Source: Haloarcula amylolytica JCM 13557
Lineage (GTDB): Archaea > Halobacteriota > Halobacteria > Halobacteriales > Haloarculaceae
Reading direction: 5' to 3'
Length of the DNA: 45,719 nt
NCBI RefSeq assembly: GCF_000336615.1
Contig: NZ_AOLW01000010.1
Span: 222,497-268,215, forward strand
Shown here: positions 16,955 through 25,426 of the stretch, piece after piece
Position numbering within the stretch: position 1 is the first letter of the stretch
Layout: each line of letters opens with the position of its first letter
Translations under genes and position numbers: made by a program
The notes under the pieces: generated by a model
What the model was told of the DNA's origin: nothing
What the model saw: only the letters and a program-made list of their open reading frames with translations
Database searches by the model: none

Positions 16955-17226
16955 GCTACCAGTCTCCTCCGGAAAATTTGATGGCTAACGGCAGCCAAGT
17001 GTCTGTGAGAAGCTCAAGTAATTGGGGACTGAACTGTTTATTCAGATGAATGTGACGGGGCGAGCAGGTCATAGCCACAGTTCGGGCGCTATGTCGTGGG
17101 AGTGTGCGATGGTACTCCTGGAGGGCGGAATACACAAGATATCATCATAGGGGCTGGCCACTAAAACCTATATATAGCCACTATCGCAGTGAGATATTCG
17201 CTGTGTTCACGGCATTCGAACAGTCG
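16955..17226. other. Intergenic region without a recognised gene
   Basis: Apart from the ribosome-binding site of the DUF3592 gene at its left end, I see no coding frame here. An AT-rich stretch around 17163-17180 (ACCTATATATAGCC) could be a TATA element firing leftwards for the DUF3592 gene or be a remnant of mobile DNA. The MITE follows at 17227. Confidence 0.4.
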
Positions 17227-17312
17227 CTATAGTAACAATTGAAACGATGTACACACTGATCGCACTGCCGTCGTGCGAGCAGGTATGCATTGATTTTCAA
17301 TGGCTACTATAG
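17227..17312. mobile_element. 86-bp palindromic MITE, copy 2
   Basis: This is the same length as copy 1 at 14955-15040 and differs from it at eight positions. The inverted ends are CTATAGTAACAATTGAAA at the left and, read on the other strand, CTATAGTAGCCATTGAAA at the right, 16 of 18 matching. It ends only 5 nt beyond the stop codon of the PHP gene, so it may form the 3' end of that operon's transcript as a stable hairpin. Confidence 0.8.
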
Positions 17313-17317
17313 GTTGC

Positions 17318-18106
17318 TCAAAAATCACGGTACTGTTGATTATCGCGTAGTACAGCAGCAACAGGTGACCGGTCTAGTGTTTCAGTCAGTGTTCGTAGTT
17401 CGGGGACTCGCTGCGAGAGTTCTGCAGGCGTGTGGCTGTCCGATCCGAGGACGAACTGGATTCCATACTCGGTAAACAGATCTAGCATCGCTGGGTCGGG
17501 ATGTACCCGGCCGAGCGAGCGATGGACGCGACCGGCGTTTACCTCAGGGACTGTCTCGGAGTCAGCAAGCGCTCGTGCGACCCGGTCGTAATCCGCTCGA
17601 ATTGTGTGCCGTCGCAACGTTGGAATGCGCTCTGGGAGGTCGAGGTGCCCGACTACGTCGAAGAGTTCAGATTCGATGAGCGCAACGACCGCATCGTAGT
17701 ACCGCTCGACGGCCCTCCGGCGTTGCGTTGCGGACGCAGTAACGTACTGTGTCCCACTGGTGTAGTCGTACTGGTCGGCGAAGTGGACGCTCCCGATAGT
17801 GTATGCGAAGTCGGCGGTGTCGAGAAACGACGCAATACGCGACTCGGTGCCTTCGACGTAGCTTACTTCGGCAGCATCGTACAGTTGGAGGGCAGTCGTG
17901 TCTCTGGCAGCACGAATGTCCTCCCGGCGTTGTTGATACGTTTCGACGAGGTCGTATCTCGCACGTCGCCCGAAGTCGTCTTCAGTGACGATACAGTGAT
18001 CAGTCAGCCCGAGTGCAGACAAGCCAGCCTGTTCGGCCGCGGTAACCATTGCGTCGAGATCCGACCCATCCGAGTACGTGGTGTGCGTGTGGATATCGGT
18101 CCGCAT
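17318..18106 (-). CDS. PHP-domain phosphoesterase
   Basis: A 262-residue polymerase-and-histidinol-phosphatase (PHP) domain hydrolase. The metal-site motifs are all present: DIHTHTTYSDGS (H6, H8, D13), GLTDHC, AAEVSYVEG, TIGSVHF, VVGHLDLP and the final LGSDSHTP. Such enzymes remove phosphate from small molecules such as histidinol phosphate or nucleoside bisphosphates; the substrate cannot be told. The gene overlaps the end of the ComB-like gene by 1 nt and is the last of a run with the ECF importer, so it may act on the imported or derived compound (inference). The MITE lies 5 nt past its stop. The C-terminus looks complete. Confidence 0.85.
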   Translation of the reverse strand: MRTDIHTHTTYSDGSDLDAMVTAAEQAGLSALGLTDHCIVTEDDFGRRARYDLVETYQQRREDIRAARDTTALQLYDAAEVSYVEGTESRIASFLDTADFAYTIGSVHFADQYDYTSGTQYVTASATQRRRAVERYYDAVVALIESELFDVVGHLDLPERIPTLRRHTIRADYDRVARALADSETVPEVNAGRVHRSLGRVHPDPAMLDLFTEYGIQFVLGSDSHTPAELSQRVPELRTLTETLDRSPVAAVLRDNQQYRDF

Positions 18107-18861
18107 CAGATCTCGCTCTCGCCACTCACGTCATAGAGTCGTTGCCCGTCCAGTTTCGGAACGACGTCACGGCTGTCGAACGCGAGTGTGTACTCGTAGA
18201 GGTCCGTACGCTTGATCTGTGGTTTCTCCTCGTACTTCGGCCCCTTCGCGAACTGAACGACTTCCCGATAGATATCGCGTTGCTCCGGTGTCAGTGGCTT
18301 CCCGTGCAGTTGCCGAGCAATATACAGCGCGCCAACGAGGTCCTCAGGCGAGGGTTTCCCTCTCGAGCCGGCGGCAACGAAATAGATCTCGCGGTCGCTG
18401 TCTGCGAGATAGTCGGCGACCGCTTTCCCGTTAGTCAACCCACCAACGTAGATATCGACGTCGTCACCGCCTGCTAAGCGGATATCCGTGACCGCGTTCC
18501 CACCGTTGGTCGAGGTCATCGCAGTCGGCCGACCGGCGACGTCAATATCCTGAACGAAGCTCGGTGAATTGAAGAAGTCGTATCCTTCTTCGCCCCGATA
18601 GTCCGGGCCGGAACTCCCGCCGATTTTCGCGTCTGGATGTTCAGCCTTGAATGCTGGTTCGTTCCCCCGTTCCTCGGTAATGTAGATGTACTCCGCGCCA
18701 TTCGCAAACAGTTCCGGGACCGTCGTCGAGAACTGCGCGACGTCGACGACGACATAGTTCCCTGGATCGGGGTCGTCCGGAATCTTTGCTCGGCCGAGAA
18801 TAATCGTCTCCAGCAGTTTCGATTCGAGCGAGTTTCCCGTAATCAGGCTCATATCACTCAC
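18106..18861 (-). CDS. ComB-like 2-phosphosulfolactate phosphatase family protein
   Basis: A 251-residue member of the ComB family. In methanogens and some bacteria ComB turns 2-phosphosulfolactate into sulfolactate, in coenzyme M synthesis. Family marks are YVVVDVAQFSTTVPELFANGA near residue 36, TSTNGGNAV, VYVGGL-like strands and SPEDLVGALYIARQL. The usual DVLRATTT-type segment reads DVAQFSTT, so an otherwise conserved arginine appears missing and the activity may differ. Haloarchaea are not known to make coenzyme M. The start may be the GTG at 18861 or the ATG at 18852. It is 1-nt overlapped with the PHP gene and lies 177 nt after the ECF T-component gene; no further gene is evident in that gap. 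Confidence 0.78.
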   Translation of the reverse strand: MSDMSLITGNSLESKLLETIILGRAKIPDDPDPGNYVVVDVAQFSTTVPELFANGAEYIYITEERGNEPAFKAEHPDAKIGGSSGPDYRGEEGYDFFNSPSFVQDIDVAGRPTAMTSTNGGNAVTDIRLAGGDDVDIYVGGLTNGKAVADYLADSDREIYFVAAGSRGKPSPEDLVGALYIARQLHGKPLTPEQRDIYREVVQFAKGPKYEEKPQIKRTDLYEYTLAFDSRDVVPKLDGQRLYDVSGESEI

Positions 18862-19038
18862 TCAGTCCGTCATGTCAAAAAGACCGCTAAGAGCCCTATG
18901 GAGCAGTTACACCCGATATGTATCCCTCAATATACTGTAGACAGTGCCAGACTGTCAAAGGGTACACTGGAGTCCCTTTTGATACGCTAGTAAGAGAATG
19001 AGAACGCGGTAAGGCAACAGTCAACGGCGCGGAGGACA

Positions 19039-19851
19039 TCACAGAAGAAGCGCGAGTCCGGTAACGACGAGCAGAGAACCGGCGAAGAACCCGACATCGA
19101 CGGGTCGAATCTGCATGTCCGCAAGCCGAAGCTCCGTACTCGCCTCGTCGGCTAGTGAGTGCGAGAATCCCCGGGCTTCCATGGCCTCGACGGTGACGCG
19201 ACTTCGCTTTGCCACGTTGAAGATCATCGGATAGAACGCACGCACCGATAGCTTCAGCAGGTAGACGTAGTGCCGCCAGCGGAATCGCCCGGGTGAGTCG
19301 GGAGCCGTACTCCGTAACCGGAACGAGTTCACCAGATCGTGGTACTCCTCAAACAACACTGGGAGCATCCGGTAGCCGTACGTGATGAGGAACGTGAACT
19401 GTCGTGGAATCCCGAGACTTCTGAGACCCTGAGAGAGGGTCTTCGGACCCATGCTCGAGAACACCGCCAAACTCGACACGGAGATGATCGTTAACTTCAG
19501 CGTGTACGGAACTAACGCTCGAATTGCCGCAACGGGATCACCCGTGAAGACAGTCACGACAGCGTACGATCCTAACGTCGTTGCCACGGTAAACGCCATC
19601 AGTCCGACGAGGAACAGGCTGACCCGTGAAAGTACTGCGAGCACCGACACGAACGCTAGCAGTCCGAGAAGGATGGTCGTGTCGTAGAACAGCCACGGGA
19701 CGAACAGGAAGACGACGTACCAGAGTAACAGGACTCTGGGGTCCAAGCGGTGGAGGAACGAACCCTCGTTCTCGTAGGCCGTCCGAAGCAAGTCAGCCTT
19801 GATCGCCTCGACAGACGTGGCATCACGAAGCGCATCGAGTGTCGTCATCAC
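19039..19851 (-). CDS. ECF transporter T component (EcfT/CbiQ family)
   Basis: A 270-residue integral membrane protein with about five to six helices and the cytoplasmic coupling helices typical of EcfT, ending in VTVEAMEARGF, which carries the A-R-G signature that docks on the ATPases. A preceding cytoplasmic segment has KTLSQGLRSLGIPRQFTFLI, the other coupling region. It transmits ATP hydrolysis to the substrate-binding S component for import of a vitamin, metal or other micronutrient. It starts with an ATGA overlap with the ATPase gene. Together with the two genes upstream it forms a complete energy-coupling-factor importer. Confidence 0.9.
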   Translation of the reverse strand: MMTTLDALRDATSVEAIKADLLRTAYENEGSFLHRLDPRVLLLWYVVFLFVPWLFYDTTILLGLLAFVSVLAVLSRVSLFLVGLMAFTVATTLGSYAVVTVFTGDPVAAIRALVPYTLKLTIISVSSLAVFSSMGPKTLSQGLRSLGIPRQFTFLITYGYRMLPVLFEEYHDLVNSFRLRSTAPDSPGRFRWRHYVYLLKLSVRAFYPMIFNVAKRSRVTVEAMEARGFSHSLADEASTELRLADMQIRPVDVGFFAGSLLVVTGLALLL

Positions 19852-21593
19852 TGCTCCTCCACGGTCGGTTTCGATGTCTCGTCCGGCGGACTTGCCGTGT
19901 TCAGTCGGTCCGTGAACGCCTCGACCGTGAGCGGTGCGGGACTGAGGCCGAGTTCTGTCCCCAGGCGGACCACTTGCGGTGGGTGAAGGTTCGCTCGTTC
20001 GAGAGCGGCAAGGTCAGCAAACACGTCACTCGGCGGGCCGTCAGCGATGATGTCACCGTCGTCGAGCACGACGACACGAGTCGCCCACGATGCCGCGAGC
20101 TCGAGGTCGTGTGTCGCAATCACGACCGTCTCGACACGGTCGCCCGCCCGGTCGATGGTTCGACCGACCTCCTCGCGACTCGCGAGGTCGAGACTGCCGG
20201 TTGGTTCGTCGAGCAGGATAATCGACGGGTTCGTCGCAAGCCCGATAGCCAGTGACGCCCGGCGCTGTTGGCCGACGCTGAGCAGGCGGCCGTCCCGGGA
20301 CTGCAGATCTTCCAAGTCGAGGAATTCGATCACCTCGTCGACTCGCTGCTCGACGTTCGGGTAGCCCCTATCATCGAGGTAGTGAGCGACATCAGCCCGG
20401 ACAGTATCGTCGATAAACATCTCTTCGGGGTTCTGCTTGACGTAGACGACCTCCTCGGCCAGTTGCTCCGGGAGCACATCTCCAGTGTCTGTTCCGCCGA
20501 CGGTGACCGTCCCTTCGTCGGGCGTCTCCAAGCCAGTCACCAGTTGCATGAGCGTGGATTTCCCAGCGCCGTTGCTGCCGACGAGGACGACCCGCTCGTC
20601 TGGGTAGACCTCCAGTGAGAGGGTATCGAGAACGTCTTTTGTCCCGCTTCGGAGTGTATCGTACGACTGCGAGACGTTGTTGAAGGAGATGACAGGCTTC
20701 CCTTTCCGGTTCACCTCCGGTGGTCCGTCAGTTCGAGCCACAGTGGTGTCGCCGTAATCGGTGAATAGATCGAGGCCGTCCGCGAGCGTCACCGGGAGCG
20801 GGCGAGCATCATCGAGGACGCGCTCGGCGATCCGCGTGACCTGTGGGGGATGGACATCCTGTCCTCTGAGGACTTCCAGCTGATTGAGGGCCGTCTCGAC
20901 CGGTAATTTCCAACGGACAATACCGTCCTCGACGAGGACGACGCTATCGCAGTATTCGGCGATGAACTCTGTCTGATGTTCGATAGTGACCACGGTTTTC
21001 CCGTGGGTTTCGTTGAGCGTGGCGAGACGGTCGTAGGTCTCCCGAGCGTTGACTGGGTCCAGTTGTGCCGCCGGTTCGTCGACGACGAGGATGTCTGGGT
21101 CTAGCGATAACGCTGCCGCCAGCGCAACCAAGTGTTTTTGCCCGCCGGAGAGTTCCCAGACGAAGCGGTCTTCCAGTCCGCTCAAATCGAGCAGATCTAG
21201 TGTCCGGTGGACTCGTTCGCGGTAGTCCTCGTGTCCATAGTTCATCGGGGCGAAAGCGACTTCCTCGAATACAGTCGGACTGACGAGCTGGTTATCGAAC
21301 TCCTGGAACACGTAGCCGACGTGCTGTGAGAGCTCTGCAACAGAGCTCTCGGAGACATCGTGTCCAGCGACGGTAACTTGTCCTCGCATATCACCCTCGT
21401 AAAAATGCGGGATGATTCCGTTAAACGACTTACACAGCGTCGTCTTGCCGGAACCGTTCCCACCGATGATGGCGACGAACTCGCCGGGCTCTATCGTCAG
21501 CTCCGCCCCGGTCAACACAGCTTCGTCAGCACCGGGATACCGGAACTGCAGTTCGTCAACGGCAATTTGAGAGTCGTGTGTCGCTGTCATCAT
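19848..21593 (-). CDS. ECF transporter double ATPase (fused EcfA-EcfA')
   Basis: A 581-residue protein with two ABC ATPase domains in one chain, replacing the usual EcfA/EcfA' pair. Domain 1: Walker A GGNGSGKTT, Q-loop GYVFQEFDNQL, signature LSGGQ, Walker B ILVVDEP. Domain 2: Walker A GSNGAGKST, Q-loop VYVKQNPEEMF, a variant signature LSVGQQRRAS, Walker B IILLDEPTGSLDL and a switch histidine in ATHDLELA. The linker region (about residues 250-300) carries a PPQVTRIAERVL-type element repeated near the C-terminus as PPQVVRLGTEL. It begins 1 nt after the S-component stop, so the three genes are co-transcribed. Confidence 0.93.
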   Translation of the reverse strand: MMTATHDSQIAVDELQFRYPGADEAVLTGAELTIEPGEFVAIIGGNGSGKTTLCKSFNGIIPHFYEGDMRGQVTVAGHDVSESSVAELSQHVGYVFQEFDNQLVSPTVFEEVAFAPMNYGHEDYRERVHRTLDLLDLSGLEDRFVWELSGGQKHLVALAAALSLDPDILVVDEPAAQLDPVNARETYDRLATLNETHGKTVVTIEHQTEFIAEYCDSVVLVEDGIVRWKLPVETALNQLEVLRGQDVHPPQVTRIAERVLDDARPLPVTLADGLDLFTDYGDTTVARTDGPPEVNRKGKPVISFNNVSQSYDTLRSGTKDVLDTLSLEVYPDERVVLVGSNGAGKSTLMQLVTGLETPDEGTVTVGGTDTGDVLPEQLAEEVVYVKQNPEEMFIDDTVRADVAHYLDDRGYPNVEQRVDEVIEFLDLEDLQSRDGRLLSVGQQRRASLAIGLATNPSIILLDEPTGSLDLASREEVGRTIDRAGDRVETVVIATHDLELAASWATRVVVLDDGDIIADGPPSDVFADLAALERANLHPPQVVRLGTELGLSPAPLTVEAFTDRLNTASPPDETSKPTVEEQ

Positions 21594-21594
21594 C

Positions 21595-22449
21595 TTACGC
21601 CGTTTGCGTTGCGCGGTACCAGACGATGGTGGCGACGATAGCGGAGACGACGATCGGAACTGCGATGTAACTCTGGCCGAACGTCGCGAGGAATTCCGGC
21701 TCCCAGACTACGTTGACCGCCCCACCGACTTCGCTGGCAGCTTCGGCAACGAAGGCGAGCGGGAAGGCGATAAGCACCGCCAACAGCGCCTTCGGCGAAA
21801 AGCCACGCCACATCGACCCGCCGCGTTCACCCTCAAACGGTTCCATACCGAGCAGCGGTTCGACTTTACCGTGGAGTTTGGGGTAGAGATACAGTGCGGG
21901 GATTACGCCGAAAAGAGTCCCCGTGATTAGCATCTGTGTGAGGAAGTCGACCCCTTCGAGCACGATAATGCTCTCGGGGAGGCCGGGTACGGCTTCCAAT
22001 TCTTCAACCCCGACATACACCTTCCCAATATCGATGAACGTAGCGAAGAACTCTTCGAGTGCCTCAGCCAGAAACACGACAATTGCCAACTGTGTGGTGT
22101 TTTCCGGGTCCTGAAGCAGCTTCGCGGCGAAATAATAGCAGACCGGGATGAGGAGCAATCCCTCCATGGCACCCAGTCCATCGAACTCACCGAGCAGTAT
22201 TTCTCCGAATACGATTTCGCCAACAGGAACGGCTACTGCAGCCCAGTAGGTCCTGAAAAGTAGCACCAGCACGATCGGGATAAAGATGAAGCCACCAACC
22301 CCCAGTTCTAGCGGTCCGACCGTGAACTCGGGCATGATTTCTGTGAACGCGTTCTGCAACCCGGTAAGGGACATAACGAGTATGAACACCATCATGTCCT
22401 GTTTACCAAACGATAACCAACTCTCCGTATCAGCCGAGAGTGTGCTCAT
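21595..22449 (-). CDS. ECF transporter S component, substrate unknown
   Basis: A 284-residue membrane protein with about seven hydrophobic helices, for example FIFIPIVLVLLFRTYWAAV and GLLLIPVCYYFAAKLL, and a longer acidic loop FATFIDIGKVYVGVEELEAV. I do not recognise the sequence as BioY, ThiT, CbiM or another known S component. It is assigned by position: it is the first gene of the operon with fused ECF ATPases and a T component. It is longer than the usual 170-220-residue S proteins. The probable TATA element at 22486-22496 precedes it. The linked ComB-like and PHP phosphatases suggest a phosphorylated or sulfonated ligand, but this is inference. Confidence 0.7.
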   Translation of the reverse strand: MSTLSADTESWLSFGKQDMMVFILVMSLTGLQNAFTEIMPEFTVGPLELGVGGFIFIPIVLVLLFRTYWAAVAVPVGEIVFGEILLGEFDGLGAMEGLLLIPVCYYFAAKLLQDPENTTQLAIVVFLAEALEEFFATFIDIGKVYVGVEELEAVPGLPESIIVLEGVDFLTQMLITGTLFGVIPALYLYPKLHGKVEPLLGMEPFEGERGGSMWRGFSPKALLAVLIAFPLAFVAEAASEVGGAVNVVWEPEFLATFGQSYIAVPIVVSAIVATIVWYRATQTA

Positions 22450-22485
22450 GCTACACTGGAACGCATACTGATGACGTGTTTGAAC

Positions 22486-22496
22486 ATTTATAATAT
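22486..22496 (-). promoter_or_regulatory. Probable promoter of the ECF operon
   Basis: On the minus strand ATATTATAAAT forms a good TATA element, 38-47 nt before the S-component ATG at 22449. This predicts a transcription start about 12 nt upstream of the ATG, a very short leader. The remainder of 22497-22784 (between this operon and the phosphoesterase gene) shows no coding frame that I trust. Confidence 0.5.
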
Positions 22497-22784
22497 GTAT
22501 ACTGACTACTATGAACCGTCCACCGTGACTCGTAATACTATATACGGCCCTGTTTAGATGTCTCCAATAACGTGGGGTGGTGTCTGTGTCGACTGAACAG
22601 GACCGGTCTGTGGGAGTCTCTGGTCGATTTCGTTTTTCCGATAGCTACCGGCTCGGCCGACCTGCACCGCGTCGAAACAAGGCCCGTCGATAGCAAGTAC
22701 TGTTGGCTACTACGACAGGGTAGTTCTGGAACGGTCAGTACCTGAAGGAGACAGTTGCAGAAGGCCATCCGTGGCGGGACCCGG

Positions 22785-24146
22785 TCAGCAGTCCTGGAGT
22801 CGGCCACCCACCCGGACAGTGATGCCCTCTTCGCGAGCGTAGTCTGCGACGGTCTCGAACGGGAGACCGAACGAGTCGATGGTTGCCTCGTGTGGAATCG
22901 GCCAGTCATCGCTGTAGACGACGTAGGAGTTGGTGGCAAGTCTGTACTCTCGACCGGCTTCGAGACTCTGGCCGTTGACAGCCACACCGATTAGCCGTCC
23001 AGCCTCGGAATCGTACTCGACGGTCATCCCGCTGACGTCGCCGTGCCAGAGCCGTCCGTCCTCGCGGTGGGGACGGAAGGCCGCCTGCAAGAGGGTTCGT
23101 AGTTGTTCACCGGAGACGCCGAGGACTTCTACCGTACCGCCGAAGGGGTGTACGCTGGCCACCTCGCCAGCAGTGACCTCGCCGGACAGGGGTCGCCCCG
23201 TTCGAAGGCCGCCATTGTGGACGAAGCTGACGTCAGTATCGGCCGCCCAGCGATAGGCGTCAGCCACGAGGTTGCCAACGCGGCTCTCGCCGCGGGTTCG
23301 CTCGTCGAGGCCTCGATGGATCGGATCGTCGACAGTGGCAACAGTCTCCAGCAGACCGACATCGGCCAGCCGTTCGCGGGTCATGTCGGCCACGGACTCG
23401 TCGATAGGTCCCTCGGATGTCGAATGACGGGTGGCAATCGGCGAGCGGTCCCCGTCGAAGAGTTCGACTTCCCAGACCACCTGCCCGTTCGCTCCGGGGC
23501 GGACAACCAGTGTTCCGTCGACAGCCTCGTGGCGCTCCCTGTGGACGTGGCCGCCGAGGACCGCGTCGACGCCCTGAACGGCCGCAACGTCGGTCTCTAC
23601 GTCGTCTCGCAAGTGTGCGAGGACGACGAAATGATCGACACTGTTGCCGAGTTCGCTGACCGCTTTCCGCACGCTCTCGACAGGATTGGTCACGTTCAGC
23701 TCTGACGCGCCGGAAGCAATCCGGGGAGTCGCGGGATCGACTACGCCGACGAATCCGACTCGCCGGCCATCTCGATGCAAGACTGTCGTCCCGTCTAATC
23801 CAGCGAAGGGAGCGCCACGGGCGCCCTCACTCTCGCCTTCGTAAACGTTCGCGACGACCCACTCCTGTGGACTCTTCGAGACCACGTCCAGAATGGGAGC
23901 AGTCCCGAAGTCGAAATCGTGGTTCCCTACCGTCTCGACGTCGGTACTCACTGCCCGGAAAAACGGCATCGCTTGATGCCCCTCGTAGTAATGGGCGAGG
24001 ACACCCGGTGCAGTGTTGTCGCCGGTGCCAGCGACTACAGTATCCTCCCCGCGGATTGACTGGATCGTTCCGGCAAGCCGACCCATCCGCACGGGGTCGT
24101 CGCAAGCGTTCTCAATGTCTGAGTAGTGGAGCAACCGGATCGACAT
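22785..24146 (-). CDS. 5'-nucleotidase/UshA-like metallophosphoesterase
   Basis: A 453-residue two-domain phosphoesterase. The N-terminal calcineurin-like domain shows LLHYSDIEN, GTGDNTAPG, TVGNHDFDFG, VVLAHLRDD and AVLGGHVHRE; the C-terminal nucleotidase domain shows GNLVADAYRWAADTD, FVHNGGLRTG and HPFGGTVEVLGVSGEQL. The first motif has D-x-E instead of the usual D-x-H, a change I believe is common in haloarchaeal relatives. There is no signal peptide, so it probably works in the cytoplasm, hydrolysing nucleotides or similar phosphate esters. The frame is open to 24173, but the ATG at 24146 gives the conserved start. It follows the acetamidase gene by a 249-nt gap, so a separate promoter is likely. 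Confidence 0.85.
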   Translation of the reverse strand: MSIRLLHYSDIENACDDPVRMGRLAGTIQSIRGEDTVVAGTGDNTAPGVLAHYYEGHQAMPFFRAVSTDVETVGNHDFDFGTAPILDVVSKSPQEWVVANVYEGESEGARGAPFAGLDGTTVLHRDGRRVGFVGVVDPATPRIASGASELNVTNPVESVRKAVSELGNSVDHFVVLAHLRDDVETDVAAVQGVDAVLGGHVHRERHEAVDGTLVVRPGANGQVVWEVELFDGDRSPIATRHSTSEGPIDESVADMTRERLADVGLLETVATVDDPIHRGLDERTRGESRVGNLVADAYRWAADTDVSFVHNGGLRTGRPLSGEVTAGEVASVHPFGGTVEVLGVSGEQLRTLLQAAFRPHREDGRLWHGDVSGMTVEYDSEAGRLIGVAVNGQSLEAGREYRLATNSYVVYSDDWPIPHEATIDSFGLPFETVADYAREEGITVRVGGRLQDC

Positions 24147-24395
24147 CTTTCGGAGCCGATTCCAGCGGGGCATAGAAGTGGATACCGTTTGTGGCTTCTT
24201 GGCAGGTGGCCGATAGCAGAAGCTGTCGATTCTGGGAGGTCGTGCGTTCGTTCAGCGGTGTACGCCAGATTCAGAGCCACCAATTTGCGGAATGCCGGCA
24301 GCAGGACGAGCAGAGATCCACTATCCAGATGAGTGTCCCCGTTGAAATTGTCGTCCCGCTAAGTGCCAACAGAACTGACAGCTTCGCCGCGATAG

Positions 24396-25307
24396 TTAGA
24401 ATGGATCTGGGAGGTATTCGCGCGGAATGGAGTTTCGCACAGTAACGAGTGGGTCGACGACTTGGCTGATTTCGAGGCCACCAACGAGGCTCGAAAAGAG
24501 GTAGGCGTCGGTCAGCGTGTACTCGTGTTCGGCAGCGAGCAATCCGATGAGGTCCTCGTTTGCCGTCTTGACCGCATCTTCCATCGTTTCGGCACTTGCA
24601 ATCGTCTTCCACGCGTCACCGGTGTCGACGAGTGGGCGCTCAAGGTCGACAGCGGCATCCGAGATTACTGAGACGGTGACGTCGATCTCGGTTCCGATTT
24701 CGGCACCAGTGCCACACATTTCGCCGTCTGCCATCGCGGCCTTCGAGTCACCCATCGCTAACATCGCACCGTCCTGGAACACCGGAAAGTAGGCCGTCGT
24801 CCCAGTGGTCATATCCGTGGTATCGAGATTTCCGCCGTGGTCGTGTGGCGTCAGGGTCGACATCGATTCCTCGGACGTTGCCACGCCAATGGTCCCGATG
24901 ACGGGGTCAACTGGTACCTCCATATCCTTGAACGAGAGTGACTCCCCGCCGTCGGTTATCTCCGTCACGCGCGTCGCTGGGTGTTCGATGTCCTCGTGAT
25001 CTTGAAGGAGTCCAAACCCCGGTGCCGTAATTACGCGACCCAGATCCTCGGTGACTCGGACGTCTTCGATCTCAACCTTGAGGACATCGCCGGGTGTGGC
25101 TCCCTCGACAGCAACCGGCCCTGTAGCCGCATTCACTTCTTCAGGGATCGCATCCATCAGATCAGCGTCTGACTGAACGGCTTTGTTCAGGCTATCGATG
25201 GTTTCAAACGTGATCGGCTCGCCGTCGGAAGCCGTATACAGCGGTTCCATATTCGGGGAGAACTCGTAGACGTGGCCGTCTTCGTATGATATGACAGTCC
25301 GTGTCAT
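24396..25307 (-). CDS. Acetamidase/formamidase family protein
   Basis: A 303-residue protein of the FmdA/AmdA family, which hydrolyses short amides such as formamide or acetamide to ammonia and the acid. Family segments present: TGPVAVEGATPGDVLKVEIED, the PHDHGGNLDT stretch typical of these enzymes, and YFPVFQDGAMLAMGDSKAAMADGE with the conserved acidic and glycine residues, then CGTGAEI. The C-terminal SSLVGGLEISQVVDP is also characteristic. It would supply nitrogen in the cytoplasm. It is probably transcribed alone and leaderless from the TATA element at 25333-25341. Confidence 0.9.
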   Translation of the reverse strand: MTRTVISYEDGHVYEFSPNMEPLYTASDGEPITFETIDSLNKAVQSDADLMDAIPEEVNAATGPVAVEGATPGDVLKVEIEDVRVTEDLGRVITAPGFGLLQDHEDIEHPATRVTEITDGGESLSFKDMEVPVDPVIGTIGVATSEESMSTLTPHDHGGNLDTTDMTTGTTAYFPVFQDGAMLAMGDSKAAMADGEMCGTGAEIGTEIDVTVSVISDAAVDLERPLVDTGDAWKTIASAETMEDAVKTANEDLIGLLAAEHEYTLTDAYLFSSLVGGLEISQVVDPLVTVRNSIPREYLPDPF

Positions 25308-25332
25308 CGTATGGTTTCGTTGAAAACTGTCA

Positions 25333-25341
25333 CTTATAAAT
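25333..25341 (-). promoter_or_regulatory. Probable TATA element of the acetamidase gene
   Basis: The minus-strand sequence ATTTATAAG lies 26-34 nt before the ATG at 25307, the normal spacing for a leaderless haloarchaeal message. No Shine-Dalgarno sequence intervenes. Confidence 0.6.
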
Positions 25342-25426
25342 CTATTTGAGTATAATCCGCTTTGTCTCGTTTTTTCCGCACTTCAGACGGTCTGGCTCCA
25401 GTCCCACGAGAATCTAACGGGCCGTC

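Noticed and set aside
24191-24445. Plus-strand frame in the gap between nucleotidase and acetamidase genes
   Set aside because: Runs into the acetamidase gene in antisense, no homology recognised, and promoters expected there.
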